Shown: positions 15,700 to 25,192, counted from the stretch's first letter. The stretch: 64,000 nt of DNA from Mesorhizobium sp. Root102 (GCF_001425625.1 NZ_LMCP01000034.1:204551-268550); one strand, 5' to 3'. Numbers and translations: made by a program. Notes: generated by a model not told the origin, from the sequence alone.

Positions 15700-16583
15700 C
15701 CAGCACCCTGATCATCGGCGCAACGGGGCTCCTCGGCAGCGAGATGGCGAAGGCCAGCGGCCACAATGGCGATCGCCTGCACGTTCTGGTTCGTCCAGCA
15801 ACAGCCGGGAATGAAGAGCGGCTGCGCCCGCTGAAGGAGTTCGGCGCTAAAATCCATGTCGGCGATCTCGACGACTATGACAGCCTCGTTCGCGCTGCCG
15901 GCGCGGTGGATCGCGTCATCAGTTCGGTGCATGTGGATTCGGCCAGCGAGATGACGCTGGTGCGCGCGGTTCGCGATGCCGGCGTCTCCCGCTACGTGCC
16001 TTCCGCCGGCTTCGGCCTCGACTTTGCCGCCGCCGCACCGGGCTCGGTTCCACCGCTCGATCTCAAGCGAGCCGTGTTCGACGCGATCAGGCAAGCGGAT
16101 CTGCCCTATACGGTGATCTACACCAACGGCTTCTTTTCGACCTGGGTGGCGACGCTGGGCGATTTGATGCGCTTCGGCTCGTCGCCTCTGCCTCCCGAAG
16201 AGGTGACGCTTTATGGCGACGGCAATGTGCCGGCGACGTTCGTCAGCGAGAAGGACATCGCCGCGGTTACCTTGCGTGCGCTGAATGACCCCGATGCCCT
16301 CCGCAGCGAAATCCGGATCGCCCAGAACCGGACAACCCAGAGCGAAATGATCGACCTGTGGCGCCGGGTGAGCGGCCGTTCGCCGCGCATCGTGCGCCAG
16401 GGTGGGGCGCAGCTGGAGACGATGATTGAGACAGCCCCCTGGCTCGGACTGCTGCGGGCGTTCTGGATTCGCGGCGAGACGGCGCTTGAGACGACCACGC
16501 CGGAAGCGGGTACGCTGTATCCGGAGCTGGCTTTCGAGACCCTCGAGAGCGCGTTTATGGCGATGGCTAGCGCAAAGGGCTAG
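15696..16583 (+). CDS. NmrA-like NAD(P)-binding protein
   Basis: The 295-residue atypical SDR has the dinucleotide motif GATGLLGSEMAK at the N-terminus, LVRPATAGNEERLRPLKEFGAKIHVGDLDD, and a long C-terminal substrate domain. This layout is shared by NmrA regulators, isoflavone reductase-like and quinone reductase-like enzymes. It lacks a clear YxxxK pair, so it may be a redox sensor rather than an enzyme. It is coupled to the DUF1127 gene. The divergent LysR regulator probably controls both. Confidence 0.85.
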   Translation: MTSTLIIGATGLLGSEMAKASGHNGDRLHVLVRPATAGNEERLRPLKEFGAKIHVGDLDDYDSLVRAAGAVDRVISSVHVDSASEMTLVRAVRDAGVSRYVPSAGFGLDFAAAAPGSVPPLDLKRAVFDAIRQADLPYTVIYTNGFFSTWVATLGDLMRFGSSPLPPEEVTLYGDGNVPATFVSEKDIAAVTLRALNDPDALRSEIRIAQNRTTQSEMIDLWRRVSGRSPRIVRQGGAQLETMIETAPWLGLLRAFWIRGETALETTTPEAGTLYPELAFETLESAFMAMASAKG

Positions 16584-16600
16584 GGTTGAGCGAGGCGCTG

Positions 16601-16871
16601 AAGCTGCCAATCTCCACCCGTGTGGGGGAGATGCCCGGTAGGGCAGAGGGGGGCGCTGTCCCGCCGATCTGTCTCGATCAATCGCGCTGCGCTCTCACGC
16701 CGGTCGGCAGGAGAAACGGCGTGGCGATCTGCTCTGTAGTGGAGGTTGGCGCTCTACGGCGCCCCCCTCTGGCCTGCCGGCCGTTCGTCGTTCGGAAAGC
16801 CAAGCAATTGGCTTTCCGTCCGCTTCGCGGACCAATCCTCAACCCCCACAAGTGGGGAGATCGGCAGCTTC
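16601..16871. repeat. Palindromic intergenic mosaic repeat, copy B (long form)
   Basis: The left arm has AGCTGCCAATCTCC, GGGGGAGATGCCCGGTAGG and GCAGAGGGGGGCGC; the right arm ends AGTGGGGAGATCGGCAGCTT. About 60 extra bases in the right arm include GGAAAGCCAAG..TTGGCTTTCC, an additional hairpin. The right end supplies the TGA stop codon of the acyl-CoA synthetase gene. Confidence 0.8.
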
Positions 16872-18531
16872 AGCGCCCCTTCCGCTTCTCCACCTCGGCC
16901 TTCCTCAGAAGGAACCGCTGGATCTTGCCGCTCGGCGTCTTCGGCAGTTCGCTGACGAACTCGACCTCGCGCGGATAGGCGTGGGCCGAGAGGCGCTTGC
17001 GGACATGCTGCGCCAATTCCTCGGCCAGCGCCTCGCTGCCTTGAAAGGCAGGCGCCAGGATGACGAAGGCCTTGACGATTTCGGTGCGCTGCGGATCGGG
17101 CACACCGACCACCGCTGCCTCGTTGACCGCCGGATGTTCGATCAGCGCGCTTTCGACGTCGAACGGGCCGATGCGGTAGCCGGCCGAGGTGATGACGTCG
17201 TCGGCCCGGCCGATGAAGCTGATCGACCCATCGGGCTCGAACTCGACCGTGTCGCCGGTGCGGTAGTAGCCGCCCGCTATGGCCGGGGTTTCGGCCTGAT
17301 GATAGCCGCCGAACCAGCGCAGCGGCGAGTTGGCGATGTCGACGGCGAGGACGCCGGGCTGATTGGGGCCAAGCTCGTTGCCGGCCTCGTCGAGCACGAC
17401 GATGCGGTAGCCCGGCATGGCAAAGCCGGCCGAGCCGTGGCGCACCTGGTGCGACAGGCCGTGATGGTTGTTGACCATCATGCCGTTCTCGGTCTGGCCG
17501 TAATGGTCGTGGATGGGGGCGGCGAGATGAGCGTCGAACCAGCGGATCACTTCCGGGTTGAGCGGTTCGCCGGCGCTGCTCACCACGCGCAGGCGGCCCT
17601 TGACGCTGGCGGCCGACGCGGCGCCTTCGGCCAGCAGCAGGCGGAAGGCGGTGGGCGAGCCGGCAAGGCTGGTGACGCCGAGGCGCTCGATGATGTCGTA
17701 CGTGCTCCGGGCGGTGAAGGCGCCCTCATTGAGGGTCGTGGCGATGCCAAGCAGCAAGGGGCCCGTGATGGCGTAATAGAGGCCGTAGGCCCAGCCGGGA
17801 TCGGCGATGTTCCAGAAGACGTCGTCGGGCCTCAGCCCGATGGCATCGCGCATATAGGTGCCGAAAGCCATCAGCGCGCTGAGCGGCACCGGCACGCCCT
17901 TGGGGAACCCTGTCGTGCCCGAGGTCGACATCATCATGAATAAATCGTCGCCCTTGCGCATCACCGGCTGGCACTCGGGCGAGGCGGCGGCAAGGGCGGC
18001 GCTGAAATCGATGTCGCCGTCCGGCAAGGCTTCGCCTGCTGCAAGCACGGTCGCGACCCGAGGGCAATCCTCCACCTCGTCGAGCTTGCCGCGATTGGCT
18101 GTGTTGGTGACGACGAGCTTCGCGCCGCTGGTCTTCAGCCGGTGGTCGATGGCCTTGGGGCCGAAGGCGGTGAACAGCGGCTGGTAGACCGCGCCGATGC
18201 GCCACGTGCCGAGGATGAGCGCCACCAGTTCGGGAATGCGCGGCAGCATGCCCGCGACGACATCGCCGGGGCCGACGCCGGTCTGTTTGAGGACATTGCC
18301 AACGCGCGCGGACATGTCCTTGAGGTCATCGAAGGTGAATTCTCGCAACTCGCCGCCGGCGGAGATGGCGCGCAGCGCCAGCCGGTGCTGGCCGGTGTGG
18401 CGATCGCAGCATTCGATGCATGCATTGATGCCTGTGGCGGGATCGCCCTGAAGTTTTGCGATCTCATCCTCGATGCGAAAGCGCGCGACGGCGTCAATGT
18501 AGCGCGGCCGCGCCGCGGGTGTGTTGGTCAT
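16870..18531 (-). CDS. AMP-dependent acyl-CoA synthetase
   Basis: The 553-residue ANL-family enzyme activates a carboxylate to an acyl adenylate and then a CoA thioester. It has the P-loop MSTSGTTGFPKG, the YGQTENGMM motif, YYRTGD, and the hinge GRADDVITSAGYRIGPFDVE followed by the C-terminal catalytic Lys in PKTPSGKIQRF. The sequence resembles acetyl- and medium-chain acyl-CoA synthetases. The reading frame ends inside the adjacent palindromic repeat. It is divergent from the lysine aminomutase gene with 246 bases between the starts. Confidence 0.9.
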   Translation of the reverse strand: MTNTPAARPRYIDAVARFRIEDEIAKLQGDPATGINACIECCDRHTGQHRLALRAISAGGELREFTFDDLKDMSARVGNVLKQTGVGPGDVVAGMLPRIPELVALILGTWRIGAVYQPLFTAFGPKAIDHRLKTSGAKLVVTNTANRGKLDEVEDCPRVATVLAAGEALPDGDIDFSAALAAASPECQPVMRKGDDLFMMMSTSGTTGFPKGVPVPLSALMAFGTYMRDAIGLRPDDVFWNIADPGWAYGLYYAITGPLLLGIATTLNEGAFTARSTYDIIERLGVTSLAGSPTAFRLLLAEGAASAASVKGRLRVVSSAGEPLNPEVIRWFDAHLAAPIHDHYGQTENGMMVNNHHGLSHQVRHGSAGFAMPGYRIVVLDEAGNELGPNQPGVLAVDIANSPLRWFGGYHQAETPAIAGGYYRTGDTVEFEPDGSISFIGRADDVITSAGYRIGPFDVESALIEHPAVNEAAVVGVPDPQRTEIVKAFVILAPAFQGSEALAEELAQHVRKRLSAHAYPREVEFVSELPKTPSGKIQRFLLRKAEVEKRKGR

Positions 18532-18650
18532 GGCAGTCCTCCCTGGCAGCGGCGCATCTCCCCATGCGGCGCTGTCGCGTGTGAGCTTGCCCGAAATTGT
18601 GGCGGTGGTCGATGCGGCGAAAGTTGATGGGGACAGGTTGGCGCTTGAAC

Positions 18651-18682
18651 ACCCCCCTCTGTCCGGCAGGATAGAGGGGGGT
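18651..18682. repeat. Reduced palindromic repeat copy
   Basis: ACCCCCCTCT and AGAGGGGGGT are perfect 10-base inverted arms around a 12-base loop. This is the inner part of the same mosaic repeat, here between two divergent genes. Confidence 0.75.
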
Positions 18683-18777
18683 GCGAGAAGGATCGCGGCG
18701 CTGACGATCTGCGTGGTTGACCCAATCTGTCATCCAGCGGATAGGTCCGGCCCAAATATACTCGCTCGAGAAATCCC

Positions 18778-19890
18778 ATGACTTCAGACACCAAGCTCTA
18801 CCACGCACCCGCCGCCGCCCCCGACACCGCCTGGCAGGCGGACGTCCGCGCCGGCGTCCGCCACGTGCGCGACCTCGACCGCCTGCCGCTGTCACCCGCC
18901 GAGCGCGCGGCGACGCAAGCCGCGGCGGCGAACCACAAGGTGCGCGTTCCAAAAGCCTATCTCGACCTGATCGACTGGAACGATCCCGCCGACCCGATCC
19001 GAGCGCAGGTCATCCCGTCTCCGGATGAATTGGTGAAAACGGAGGGCGAGCTCGACGATCCGATCGCCGACCATGAATTCAGCCCGGTGCCCAGGCTCAC
19101 GCATCGCCATGCCGACCGGGTGCTGTTGTTCCCGACTTATCAATGTGCGGTCTATTGCCGGTTCTGCTTCCGCAAGGAGTCGCTGACCGCGATCGGGAGA
19201 GGCTATACGCGCGAGGCGCTGGAGCCGGCGCTCGCCTATATCGCCGAGCATCCCGAAATCCGCGAGGTGATCCTGACCGGTGGCGATCCGCTGTCCTTGC
19301 CCGACAAGGCGCTGGTTGAAATCCGCGCTCGCATCGAGGCGATCCCGCATGTGCGCCTCCTTCGCATCCACACGCGCGTGTCGGTGGCGTTGCCGTCGCG
19401 CATCACACCAGGGCTGGTCGAGGCCTTGCAGGGCCGGCCGATGGTCACAATCGTCACCCATTTCAACCACCCGCGCGAGATCACCGACGCCACGGAGGCG
19501 GCCTGCCGCACGCTGCGCCAGGCCGGCTTCGTGCTGCTCAACCAGAGCGTTCTGCTGAAGGGCGTCAACGACACGATCGAGGTGCTGGAGGAACTCTGCC
19601 GCGAGCTGATGTACCGCCTCGGCGTCAAACCCTATTACCTGCATCATGGCGACCTCGCACGCGGCATGGCGCACAGGCGCACGACGATTGCGCAGGGACA
19701 GGCGCTGGCCGGCGCGCTGCGGGCGCGGCTGTCGGGTATCTGCAACCCCGTCTATGTGCTCGACCTGCCGGAAGGCGGCGGCAAGGTGCCGATCGGACCT
19801 TGTTATGTCGAAGCGCGGGAGGGGGAGAACTGGCGGCTGCGCGGGCTCGACGGGCAGGCGCGGAAATATACGGAGATTGTTGGCGAATAG
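18778..19890 (+). CDS. kamA: Lysine 2,3-aminomutase (KamA type)
   Basis: The 370-residue radical-SAM and PLP enzyme has the cluster motif CAVYCRFCF (CxxxCxxC) near residue 122. Near the C-terminus it keeps PYYLHHGDLARG and VLDLPEGGGKVPIGP. These hold the two aspartates that bind the lysine epsilon-amino group and the PLP-binding Lys of the GGGK motif in characterised lysine 2,3-aminomutases. EpmB enzymes that act on EF-P diverge in this last segment, so a role in making free beta-lysine is favoured. It converges with the PPTase gene, with 4 bases between the stops. EpmB-like function remains an alternative because no genX or efp is nearby to settle it. Confidence 0.82.
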   Translation: MTSDTKLYHAPAAAPDTAWQADVRAGVRHVRDLDRLPLSPAERAATQAAAANHKVRVPKAYLDLIDWNDPADPIRAQVIPSPDELVKTEGELDDPIADHEFSPVPRLTHRHADRVLLFPTYQCAVYCRFCFRKESLTAIGRGYTREALEPALAYIAEHPEIREVILTGGDPLSLPDKALVEIRARIEAIPHVRLLRIHTRVSVALPSRITPGLVEALQGRPMVTIVTHFNHPREITDATEAACRTLRQAGFVLLNQSVLLKGVNDTIEVLEELCRELMYRLGVKPYYLHHGDLARGMAHRRTTIAQGQALAGALRARLSGICNPVYVLDLPEGGGKVPIGPCYVEAREGENWRLRGLDGQARKYTEIVGE

Positions 19891-19894
19891 GGTG

Positions 19895-20545
19895 CTAACG
19901 CGTCTCGACAAACGCCAGCACCACCACGCGCGGGGCAACGCAGTATGCGAGGCTGACGTTGCGGCCTGTCTTCGTTGTCGCCTGGCCTGCGTTCAGGTCG
20001 ACGGTGATGTCCTCGTAGCCCAGCACCTCGCGATCGAGCGGATAGGAGGCCTTGTAGACCGCTTCCTTGGCGGCAAAGAGGATGCGGCCGGCAAGATGCC
20101 GGTCCGCGACGTCTATCCGGTCCGCAGGGGTTGCAACGAGCGCGAGGATGTCGTCCGGCAGAGGCTGCGCGGGCTCAACGTCGATACCCAGCGCGCTGAT
20201 ATGGCCAATGGGCGCCACCGCCGCCACGGCCATGTCGTCGTCGTGGGCGAGCGAACCCGTGATCCCGTCGGGCCAGACCGGCGCGCCGGTTGGCGCGCGC
20301 AGGATGGCGGCGTCGCTGACCCCAAGCTCAGCCAGCAGTCCGTGCGCGATCCAGCGGGCCGCTCCGCTTGCGCGCCGCATGGCCGGTTGGCGCGCGGGGA
20401 TCGAGTGTGCTTCCTCGGGCAGCAGATGGGCCTCGTCGCCGTCGCGTATCACCCGGCATCCGATCCGGGCATTTTTGGGCGCAATGGCGATCATCGCCTG
20501 CAGCAGGGATGTTTGCGCAAGCGTGATTTCTGGGGACCGCATCAC
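19895..20545 (-). CDS. 4'-phosphopantetheinyl transferase (Sfp/EntD family)
   Basis: The 216-residue protein transfers phosphopantetheine from CoA to a carrier-protein serine. The signature GIDVEP near residue 130 and FAAKEAVYKA near residue 170 contain the magnesium- and CoA-binding residues. Its start overlaps the GNAT stop by 4 bases, and that gene in turn overlaps the NRPS, so all three are translationally coupled. The natural partner is therefore the carrier domain of the NRPS (Ser 615). Confidence 0.9.
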   Translation of the reverse strand: MMRSPEITLAQTSLLQAMIAIAPKNARIGCRVIRDGDEAHLLPEEAHSIPARQPAMRRASGAARWIAHGLLAELGVSDAAILRAPTGAPVWPDGITGSLAHDDDMAVAAVAPIGHISALGIDVEPAQPLPDDILALVATPADRIDVADRHLAGRILFAAKEAVYKASYPLDREVLGYEDITVDLNAGQATTKTGRNVSLAYCVAPRVVVLAFVETR

Positions 20546-21008
20546 GGATCGTCCGTCCGTGCGGCGAAGGCGATATCGGCGATCATCTCTCCGTCCTCGT
20601 CGAGCCCTTCTTCGACGAAACCGGCGCTGCGATAAAGGTCTCGGGCCGCGTCATTGTCCGGTTCGTAGCAGATCGAAACGTGGCTGAAGTGGCCGAGCCC
20701 CTGGATTTCGTCCAGCACTTCACGCAGCGCGGCCTTGCCGTAGCCTCTGCCCTGAGAGGCGCGGTCGATCATGAAACGGTAGATACGCGCCTCGTCGTCA
20801 TCCCGCGGCGCATCGTACATCAGGAACCCGACGACACAGGTCCCGGCCACGACGACGCGTGGCCGCGCGTCCTCGTCGGTTTCGGCTTCTTCCAGCGACT
20901 CCGCATTGCTGGCGACGAAATCCATCTGCTCCGGAGCGAGTTCCATGGCCGCGACCAGGGCCAGTTGGCCTCGGTCACTGCAACAAGACGGATTTCGCCA
21001 GTCTTCAA
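20542..21008 (-). pseudogene. GNAT acetyltransferase with an internal frameshift
   Basis: The GNAT fold is clear: ELAPEQMDFVASNAESLEEAE, VVGFLMYDAP, then the acetyl-CoA loop RASQGRGYGKAALREV and the C-terminal YRSAGFVEEG. The family (BltD/spermidine acetyltransferase-like) normally begins with IxLxxVTxxNW. That sequence is present (GEIRLVAVTEANW) but in a different frame, starting at TTG 21008, which overlaps the NRPS stop (TTGA). The frame changes at about 20962, consistent with loss of one base. Translation from ATG 21027 in the downstream frame would give a 161-residue product with an unrelated N-terminus. A sequencing error is possible. If functional, it could acetylate a polyamine-like or beta-lysine substrate. 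Confidence 0.7.
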
Positions 21009-24000
21009 GCCGATACCTTGGAGCCATCGTCCGTGATCGGCTCGACGAAGCGATGTAGCTTGGCCGGGTTGCCGCGCCATATGGAGTTGGGCTCCAGCTC
21101 TTCGCCCTTCATCACGAAGGAGTCGACATCGACGACCGACCCTTCGCCCATCACGACGCCGTAATGGACAAAGGCTGAGGGTCCGAGCGTGCAGCCCTTG
21201 CCGATGCGGATGAAGTCGGACTTGAACGCGCCTTCCTCGAGCGAATGGGCCTGGATGACGCAGCCCTCGTTGAGGGTGGCGTCGTCGCCGATCTCCACCA
21301 GGGAGCGTTCGGTCAAATTGCTGCCGCCGTCATAGACACGGCTGCCGACCTTGACGCCCAGCAGGCGCAGGATCATCGGCCGAAACGGCGTGCCGGCGAA
21401 CAGGCGCACGATCGGCGAATCCGCCAGCTTCCAGTGGCGTTCGTGGCGCCAGAAGGCGACGTCGTAGATCGTCGTCATCTGCGGCTTCAGCCTGCCAAAA
21501 CCAAGGCTTGCCCGCTCGACCAGGATGTAGAACGGAATGGTGATCGCCGAGGTCAGGAGCACGGCGACGAACAGCGCGACCTCCGCCCATTCGGTGTAGT
21601 AGTTCAGCGCCCGGTCCCAGATCGCCAGCGTGGCGAACAGCATGACCCATTGCGTTGCCACGAACAGAAGGATCGTCACCAGGTTGTGGCGGTTCTTGTG
21701 CGGGATGCGCCGGCGGCGGTCGTCCTCGTCGACGCCAGCGATAAGCTCCTTGTCGCGGTTCACCATGCGCGGGATTTCAAAGGCAGGCGAACCGAGAAGC
21801 CCGACATTCTCGCGCAGCGGCCCATCGATGGGGATCATCACCTTGGTGCCGAGCAGGACGTTGTCGCCCGTGCGCCCGTCCGGCGGATAGTAGATGTTGT
21901 TGCCGAGATAGTTGCGCTCGCCGATGCGCGTCGGCTCGAGCCGGAACGCCGAGGCGGACTTGTGCATGTTGATCATGAAAAGCCCGTCCGACACCATGGT
22001 TTCGGTGCCGATCTCGCACAGCAGCGGGTTTTCGTGCTGCTGGTTGCTGCCGAAGTTGGAACCGGTCTGCACCACCTTGTTGAGGTTCCAGCCGATGGCG
22101 CGCATGTAGTGGACGATTGCCGAGCTGTCGCCGAACAGGAGGCCGAGCACGCGGGAGTTGCTCGAGAATTCGGCGACCGTCTGCAGCCAGTAGCGGAAGC
22201 CGTAAAGCGTGTAGGTGCGACCTGGCTTCAGGATCAGGTTTGTCAGTCGCGGCACCAGCGTCGCCGCCAGGAAGGCCACGGCGATGTAGCCGAAAAGCGT
22301 CACCGTGGTGCCGATCGCGACGATGCCGATCGTCTCCTGATAGTCGTCGCCGACATTTTCCCAATAGCTGTGGAACAGCAGCGGCAAAGGGGTGACGATG
22401 GCAAACAGGCCAATCAGCTGAACCGCTTCGAAGAGGAAGCGCCGGATGTTGGATGGATCGACATTGCGCACCTTGCAATAGTCCGCCGTGGTCGGCACGG
22501 CCGGCGATCCATGCCAGCGTTCGCGGTCCGGGATGCTTTGCCCGCGGTGCAGCGAGGAGGAATGGCCGAGCTGGGCGCCGTCGCCGATCCTGGTGTCGAT
22601 GTCGAGCGTGGAGCCGACGCCCACGAAGGCATCGCGGCCGATGGTCAGCGGCCCGGTGTGGATATAGCCCGACTGGGCCCGGTAGCCGAGGATCAACGAT
22701 TCCTTGCGCAGGATGGTGTTGGCGCCGATCGAAATGAGATCCGTGCAGACGGGCACGGATTTCGATTCGATGACGGCGTTCTTGCCGAGCCTTGTGCCCA
22801 GAAGCTGCAAATAGAAGCTGTAGAGCGGGCTGCCGCGGAACAGCACGACGGGCGCGGTGCGGATCAATGTCTTGACCACCCAGAAGCGGAAGTAGCGCAC
22901 ACCCCAGATGGGAAACGCCTCGGCCTTCCAGCGGCCGACGAGCACCCATTTGGCGATGACGGCAAAGCCCGACATGCCGAAGAACACGGCGGCCGAAAGC
23001 GCCACGCAGCGCAGGTACAGCTGCAGCGGATTGTCGAGCGCGTCATACATCCAGTTGAGGCCGTCGTTGATCGCCCACAGGGCGACATAGCTGTAGAGCC
23101 CGTAGAACAGCAGCTGTGCCGCGCCGCAGGTCCAGTAGGCAAAGTTCGATGCCCGGCGGGTGAGGACAGGCTCGTTGGTGGCCGTCGTCATCTCATCCGC
23201 CACGCCCAGATGCCGCGCCAGGCGCGCCACGGTCGGATGCAGATAGATGTCGCGCATCGACGCCGTCGCCCATTCCTTCCTGGTGCGCAGGCGGGCGCAG
23301 AAATGCGCCATCAGCAGCGAGTTGGCGCCGAGATCGTCGAAGAAGTTGTCCTCGACGGACACCGCGTCGAATTTCAGCACGGTCGCCAGTGCTTCGGCCA
23401 GGAAACGCTCGTCGTCATTGCCGGGCGCCACCATGGTGCGATCGGCCGAAAGCCGGATGCTCGTCGGCTTTGGCAGCTGGCGTAAATCCACCTTGTTGGA
23501 GACCGTCATCGGGATCGCCGGCAGCTCCTCCAGATAGGAGGGCACCATGTAGTCGGGCAGCCGCCGCTTCATCGTCTGGGCGAGATCGGCGCGGGAGATC
23601 GCTGCTACGCCGGCTTTGGGTGCGTAATAGGCGACGAGCTCGACGCGGCCGGGCTCGATCTCCCAGGTGGTGACGGCAGCCTGCGCGATCTCGGGCTGGT
23701 CGAGCAGCACCGCCTCGATCTCGCCGAGCTCGATGCGGTAGCCGCGGATCTTCACCTGGGTGTCGATGCGGCCGGCATACTCGATCTCGCCCTGGGCGTT
23801 GATGCGGCCAAGGTCGCCCGTGCGGTAAATGCGCCTGGACGGGTTGTTCGGCAGGCCGAGAAAATCGGCAATGAATTTCTGTTCGGTCAGGTCCGGCCTG
23901 TTGAGATAGCCGACCGCGAGCCCGATGCCGGCAATGCCGATCTCGCCCAGTTCGCCAGGCTCGGCAAGCTGTGGCAGCGAAGCGTCGAGAATGACGATCG

Positions 24001-25162
24001 AGTAGGTCGGCAGCGGCGCGCCGATGGTCACCGGACTGTCCGGCGTCAGCGCGCCCATGGTTGCCGTGACAGTCGCCTCGGTCGGGCCATAGGTGTTGAG
24101 GATCTGCCGCCCTGGCTTCGACCAGCGCACCACCAGATTGTGCGGGCAGGCCTCGCCGCCCACCAGAAGCGTGCGCAGGCTGGGCACGTCCGATGTCATC
24201 GACGACAGAAGCGTCGGGCTGCAGGCCATGCAGGTGATGTCATGTTGGCGCAGGAAGTCGGCAAGTTCCTCGCCCACCAACGGCATCTGGCCCGGCGCCG
24301 GCACCACCGTCGCGCCGGCGACGAACGGCACCCAGATCTCTTCGGAGGAAAAGTCGAAGGCGATGGTCATGCCCTGATAGACACGATCGCCCGGCCGGTA
24401 GCCGTAGGAGGCGGCGGCGACCCGGATGAAGTTGACGAAGCTCTGGTGGTTGATGACGACGCCCTTGGGCTTGCCTGTCGTGCCCGAGGTGTAGAGGATG
24501 TAGCAGGTGTCGTCGGCAGAAGCGGTCTTGGCATGCGGCTTCAGCGGCGCGCTGGACTGTTTGGAGATTTCGGCGGCCGCGCTGTCGATCAGCAGATGCG
24601 GAACCGGCAGTTGACCGGCGCGCGACGCATAGGCGGCGATGGTGACGATCAGGCTCACGCCTGCGTCTTCGATGATGAGCGTCATCCGCTCCTCGGGAAA
24701 CGCGGTGGCCAGCGGCACGAAGGCGGCACCCGCCTTCATCACCGCCAGAAGCGCGACATAGGTCTCCGCCGAGCGGTCGAGAATGAGCCCGACGCGGTCG
24801 CCCGGCCGCACGCCGCGCTTGGCCAGCAGGCGGGCGAACTGGTTGGCGCGGCTGTCCAGCTCCTGATAGGTCCAGACCCGCCCGTCGGAGATCACCGCCG
24901 GCAAGGCGGCGAATGTCTGCGCGAGCTGTTCGAAGGCCGTGTCGAGCCGCTCGCCGGGCAGGCCTTGCCGGGCAAAGTCGGCGCCCGTCAGGATCTGGCC
25001 GCGCGCGACTGTCGCGGGGGCCGTTTTTACCAGCGCATCGATGCTTGCCAGGCCGGTTTCCGACCGGCTGCCCGGTCTTGCCTCGTCCAGTTCGGCGATA
25101 TCGATACCGTAATCCATTTCCATACTTTCCCGTCCTGGCCGGGCATCGCCCGGCATGGCCAT
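21005..25162 (-). CDS. Pls/PosA-type membrane-bound nonribosomal peptide synthetase
   Basis: The 1385-residue protein has an adenylation domain at about 75-565 (A3 YILYTSGTTGKPKG, A5 NTYGPTEAT, A7 YRTGDLG, A8 near 464-482, A10 NKVDL) and a carrier domain with LGANSL (Ser 615). It then has three pairs of membrane helices (about 674-742, 906-970, 1160-1216), each followed by a soluble block with hexapeptide-like turns (about 796-880, 1000-1130, 1268-1350). This A-T-(TM2-C)x3 order is that of epsilon-poly-lysine synthetase (Pls), where the terminal blocks catalyse iterative isopeptide formation. The acidic Glu after FDFSS in A4 may suit a basic amino acid, which is inference. The start could also be ATG 25123 (MEMDYGIDIAEL). 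Confidence 0.88.
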   Translation of the reverse strand: MAMPGDARPGRESMEMDYGIDIAELDEARPGSRSETGLASIDALVKTAPATVARGQILTGADFARQGLPGERLDTAFEQLAQTFAALPAVISDGRVWTYQELDSRANQFARLLAKRGVRPGDRVGLILDRSAETYVALLAVMKAGAAFVPLATAFPEERMTLIIEDAGVSLIVTIAAYASRAGQLPVPHLLIDSAAAEISKQSSAPLKPHAKTASADDTCYILYTSGTTGKPKGVVINHQSFVNFIRVAAASYGYRPGDRVYQGMTIAFDFSSEEIWVPFVAGATVVPAPGQMPLVGEELADFLRQHDITCMACSPTLLSSMTSDVPSLRTLLVGGEACPHNLVVRWSKPGRQILNTYGPTEATVTATMGALTPDSPVTIGAPLPTYSIVILDASLPQLAEPGELGEIGIAGIGLAVGYLNRPDLTEQKFIADFLGLPNNPSRRIYRTGDLGRINAQGEIEYAGRIDTQVKIRGYRIELGEIEAVLLDQPEIAQAAVTTWEIEPGRVELVAYYAPKAGVAAISRADLAQTMKRRLPDYMVPSYLEELPAIPMTVSNKVDLRQLPKPTSIRLSADRTMVAPGNDDERFLAEALATVLKFDAVSVEDNFFDDLGANSLLMAHFCARLRTRKEWATASMRDIYLHPTVARLARHLGVADEMTTATNEPVLTRRASNFAYWTCGAAQLLFYGLYSYVALWAINDGLNWMYDALDNPLQLYLRCVALSAAVFFGMSGFAVIAKWVLVGRWKAEAFPIWGVRYFRFWVVKTLIRTAPVVLFRGSPLYSFYLQLLGTRLGKNAVIESKSVPVCTDLISIGANTILRKESLILGYRAQSGYIHTGPLTIGRDAFVGVGSTLDIDTRIGDGAQLGHSSSLHRGQSIPDRERWHGSPAVPTTADYCKVRNVDPSNIRRFLFEAVQLIGLFAIVTPLPLLFHSYWENVGDDYQETIGIVAIGTTVTLFGYIAVAFLAATLVPRLTNLILKPGRTYTLYGFRYWLQTVAEFSSNSRVLGLLFGDSSAIVHYMRAIGWNLNKVVQTGSNFGSNQQHENPLLCEIGTETMVSDGLFMINMHKSASAFRLEPTRIGERNYLGNNIYYPPDGRTGDNVLLGTKVMIPIDGPLRENVGLLGSPAFEIPRMVNRDKELIAGVDEDDRRRRIPHKNRHNLVTILLFVATQWVMLFATLAIWDRALNYYTEWAEVALFVAVLLTSAITIPFYILVERASLGFGRLKPQMTTIYDVAFWRHERHWKLADSPIVRLFAGTPFRPMILRLLGVKVGSRVYDGGSNLTERSLVEIGDDATLNEGCVIQAHSLEEGAFKSDFIRIGKGCTLGPSAFVHYGVVMGEGSVVDVDSFVMKGEELEPNSIWRGNPAKLHRFVEPITDDGSKVSA

Positions 25163-25192
25163 TTTCCGGCAGCTGCCGGCGGCTTATGCCAT

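Noticed and set aside
21245..23485. A 746-codon open frame on the plus strand
   Set aside because: It is the complement of the NRPS gene; its composition is rich in Arg, Ala, Gly and His with no domain, as expected for a shadow in GC-rich DNA.
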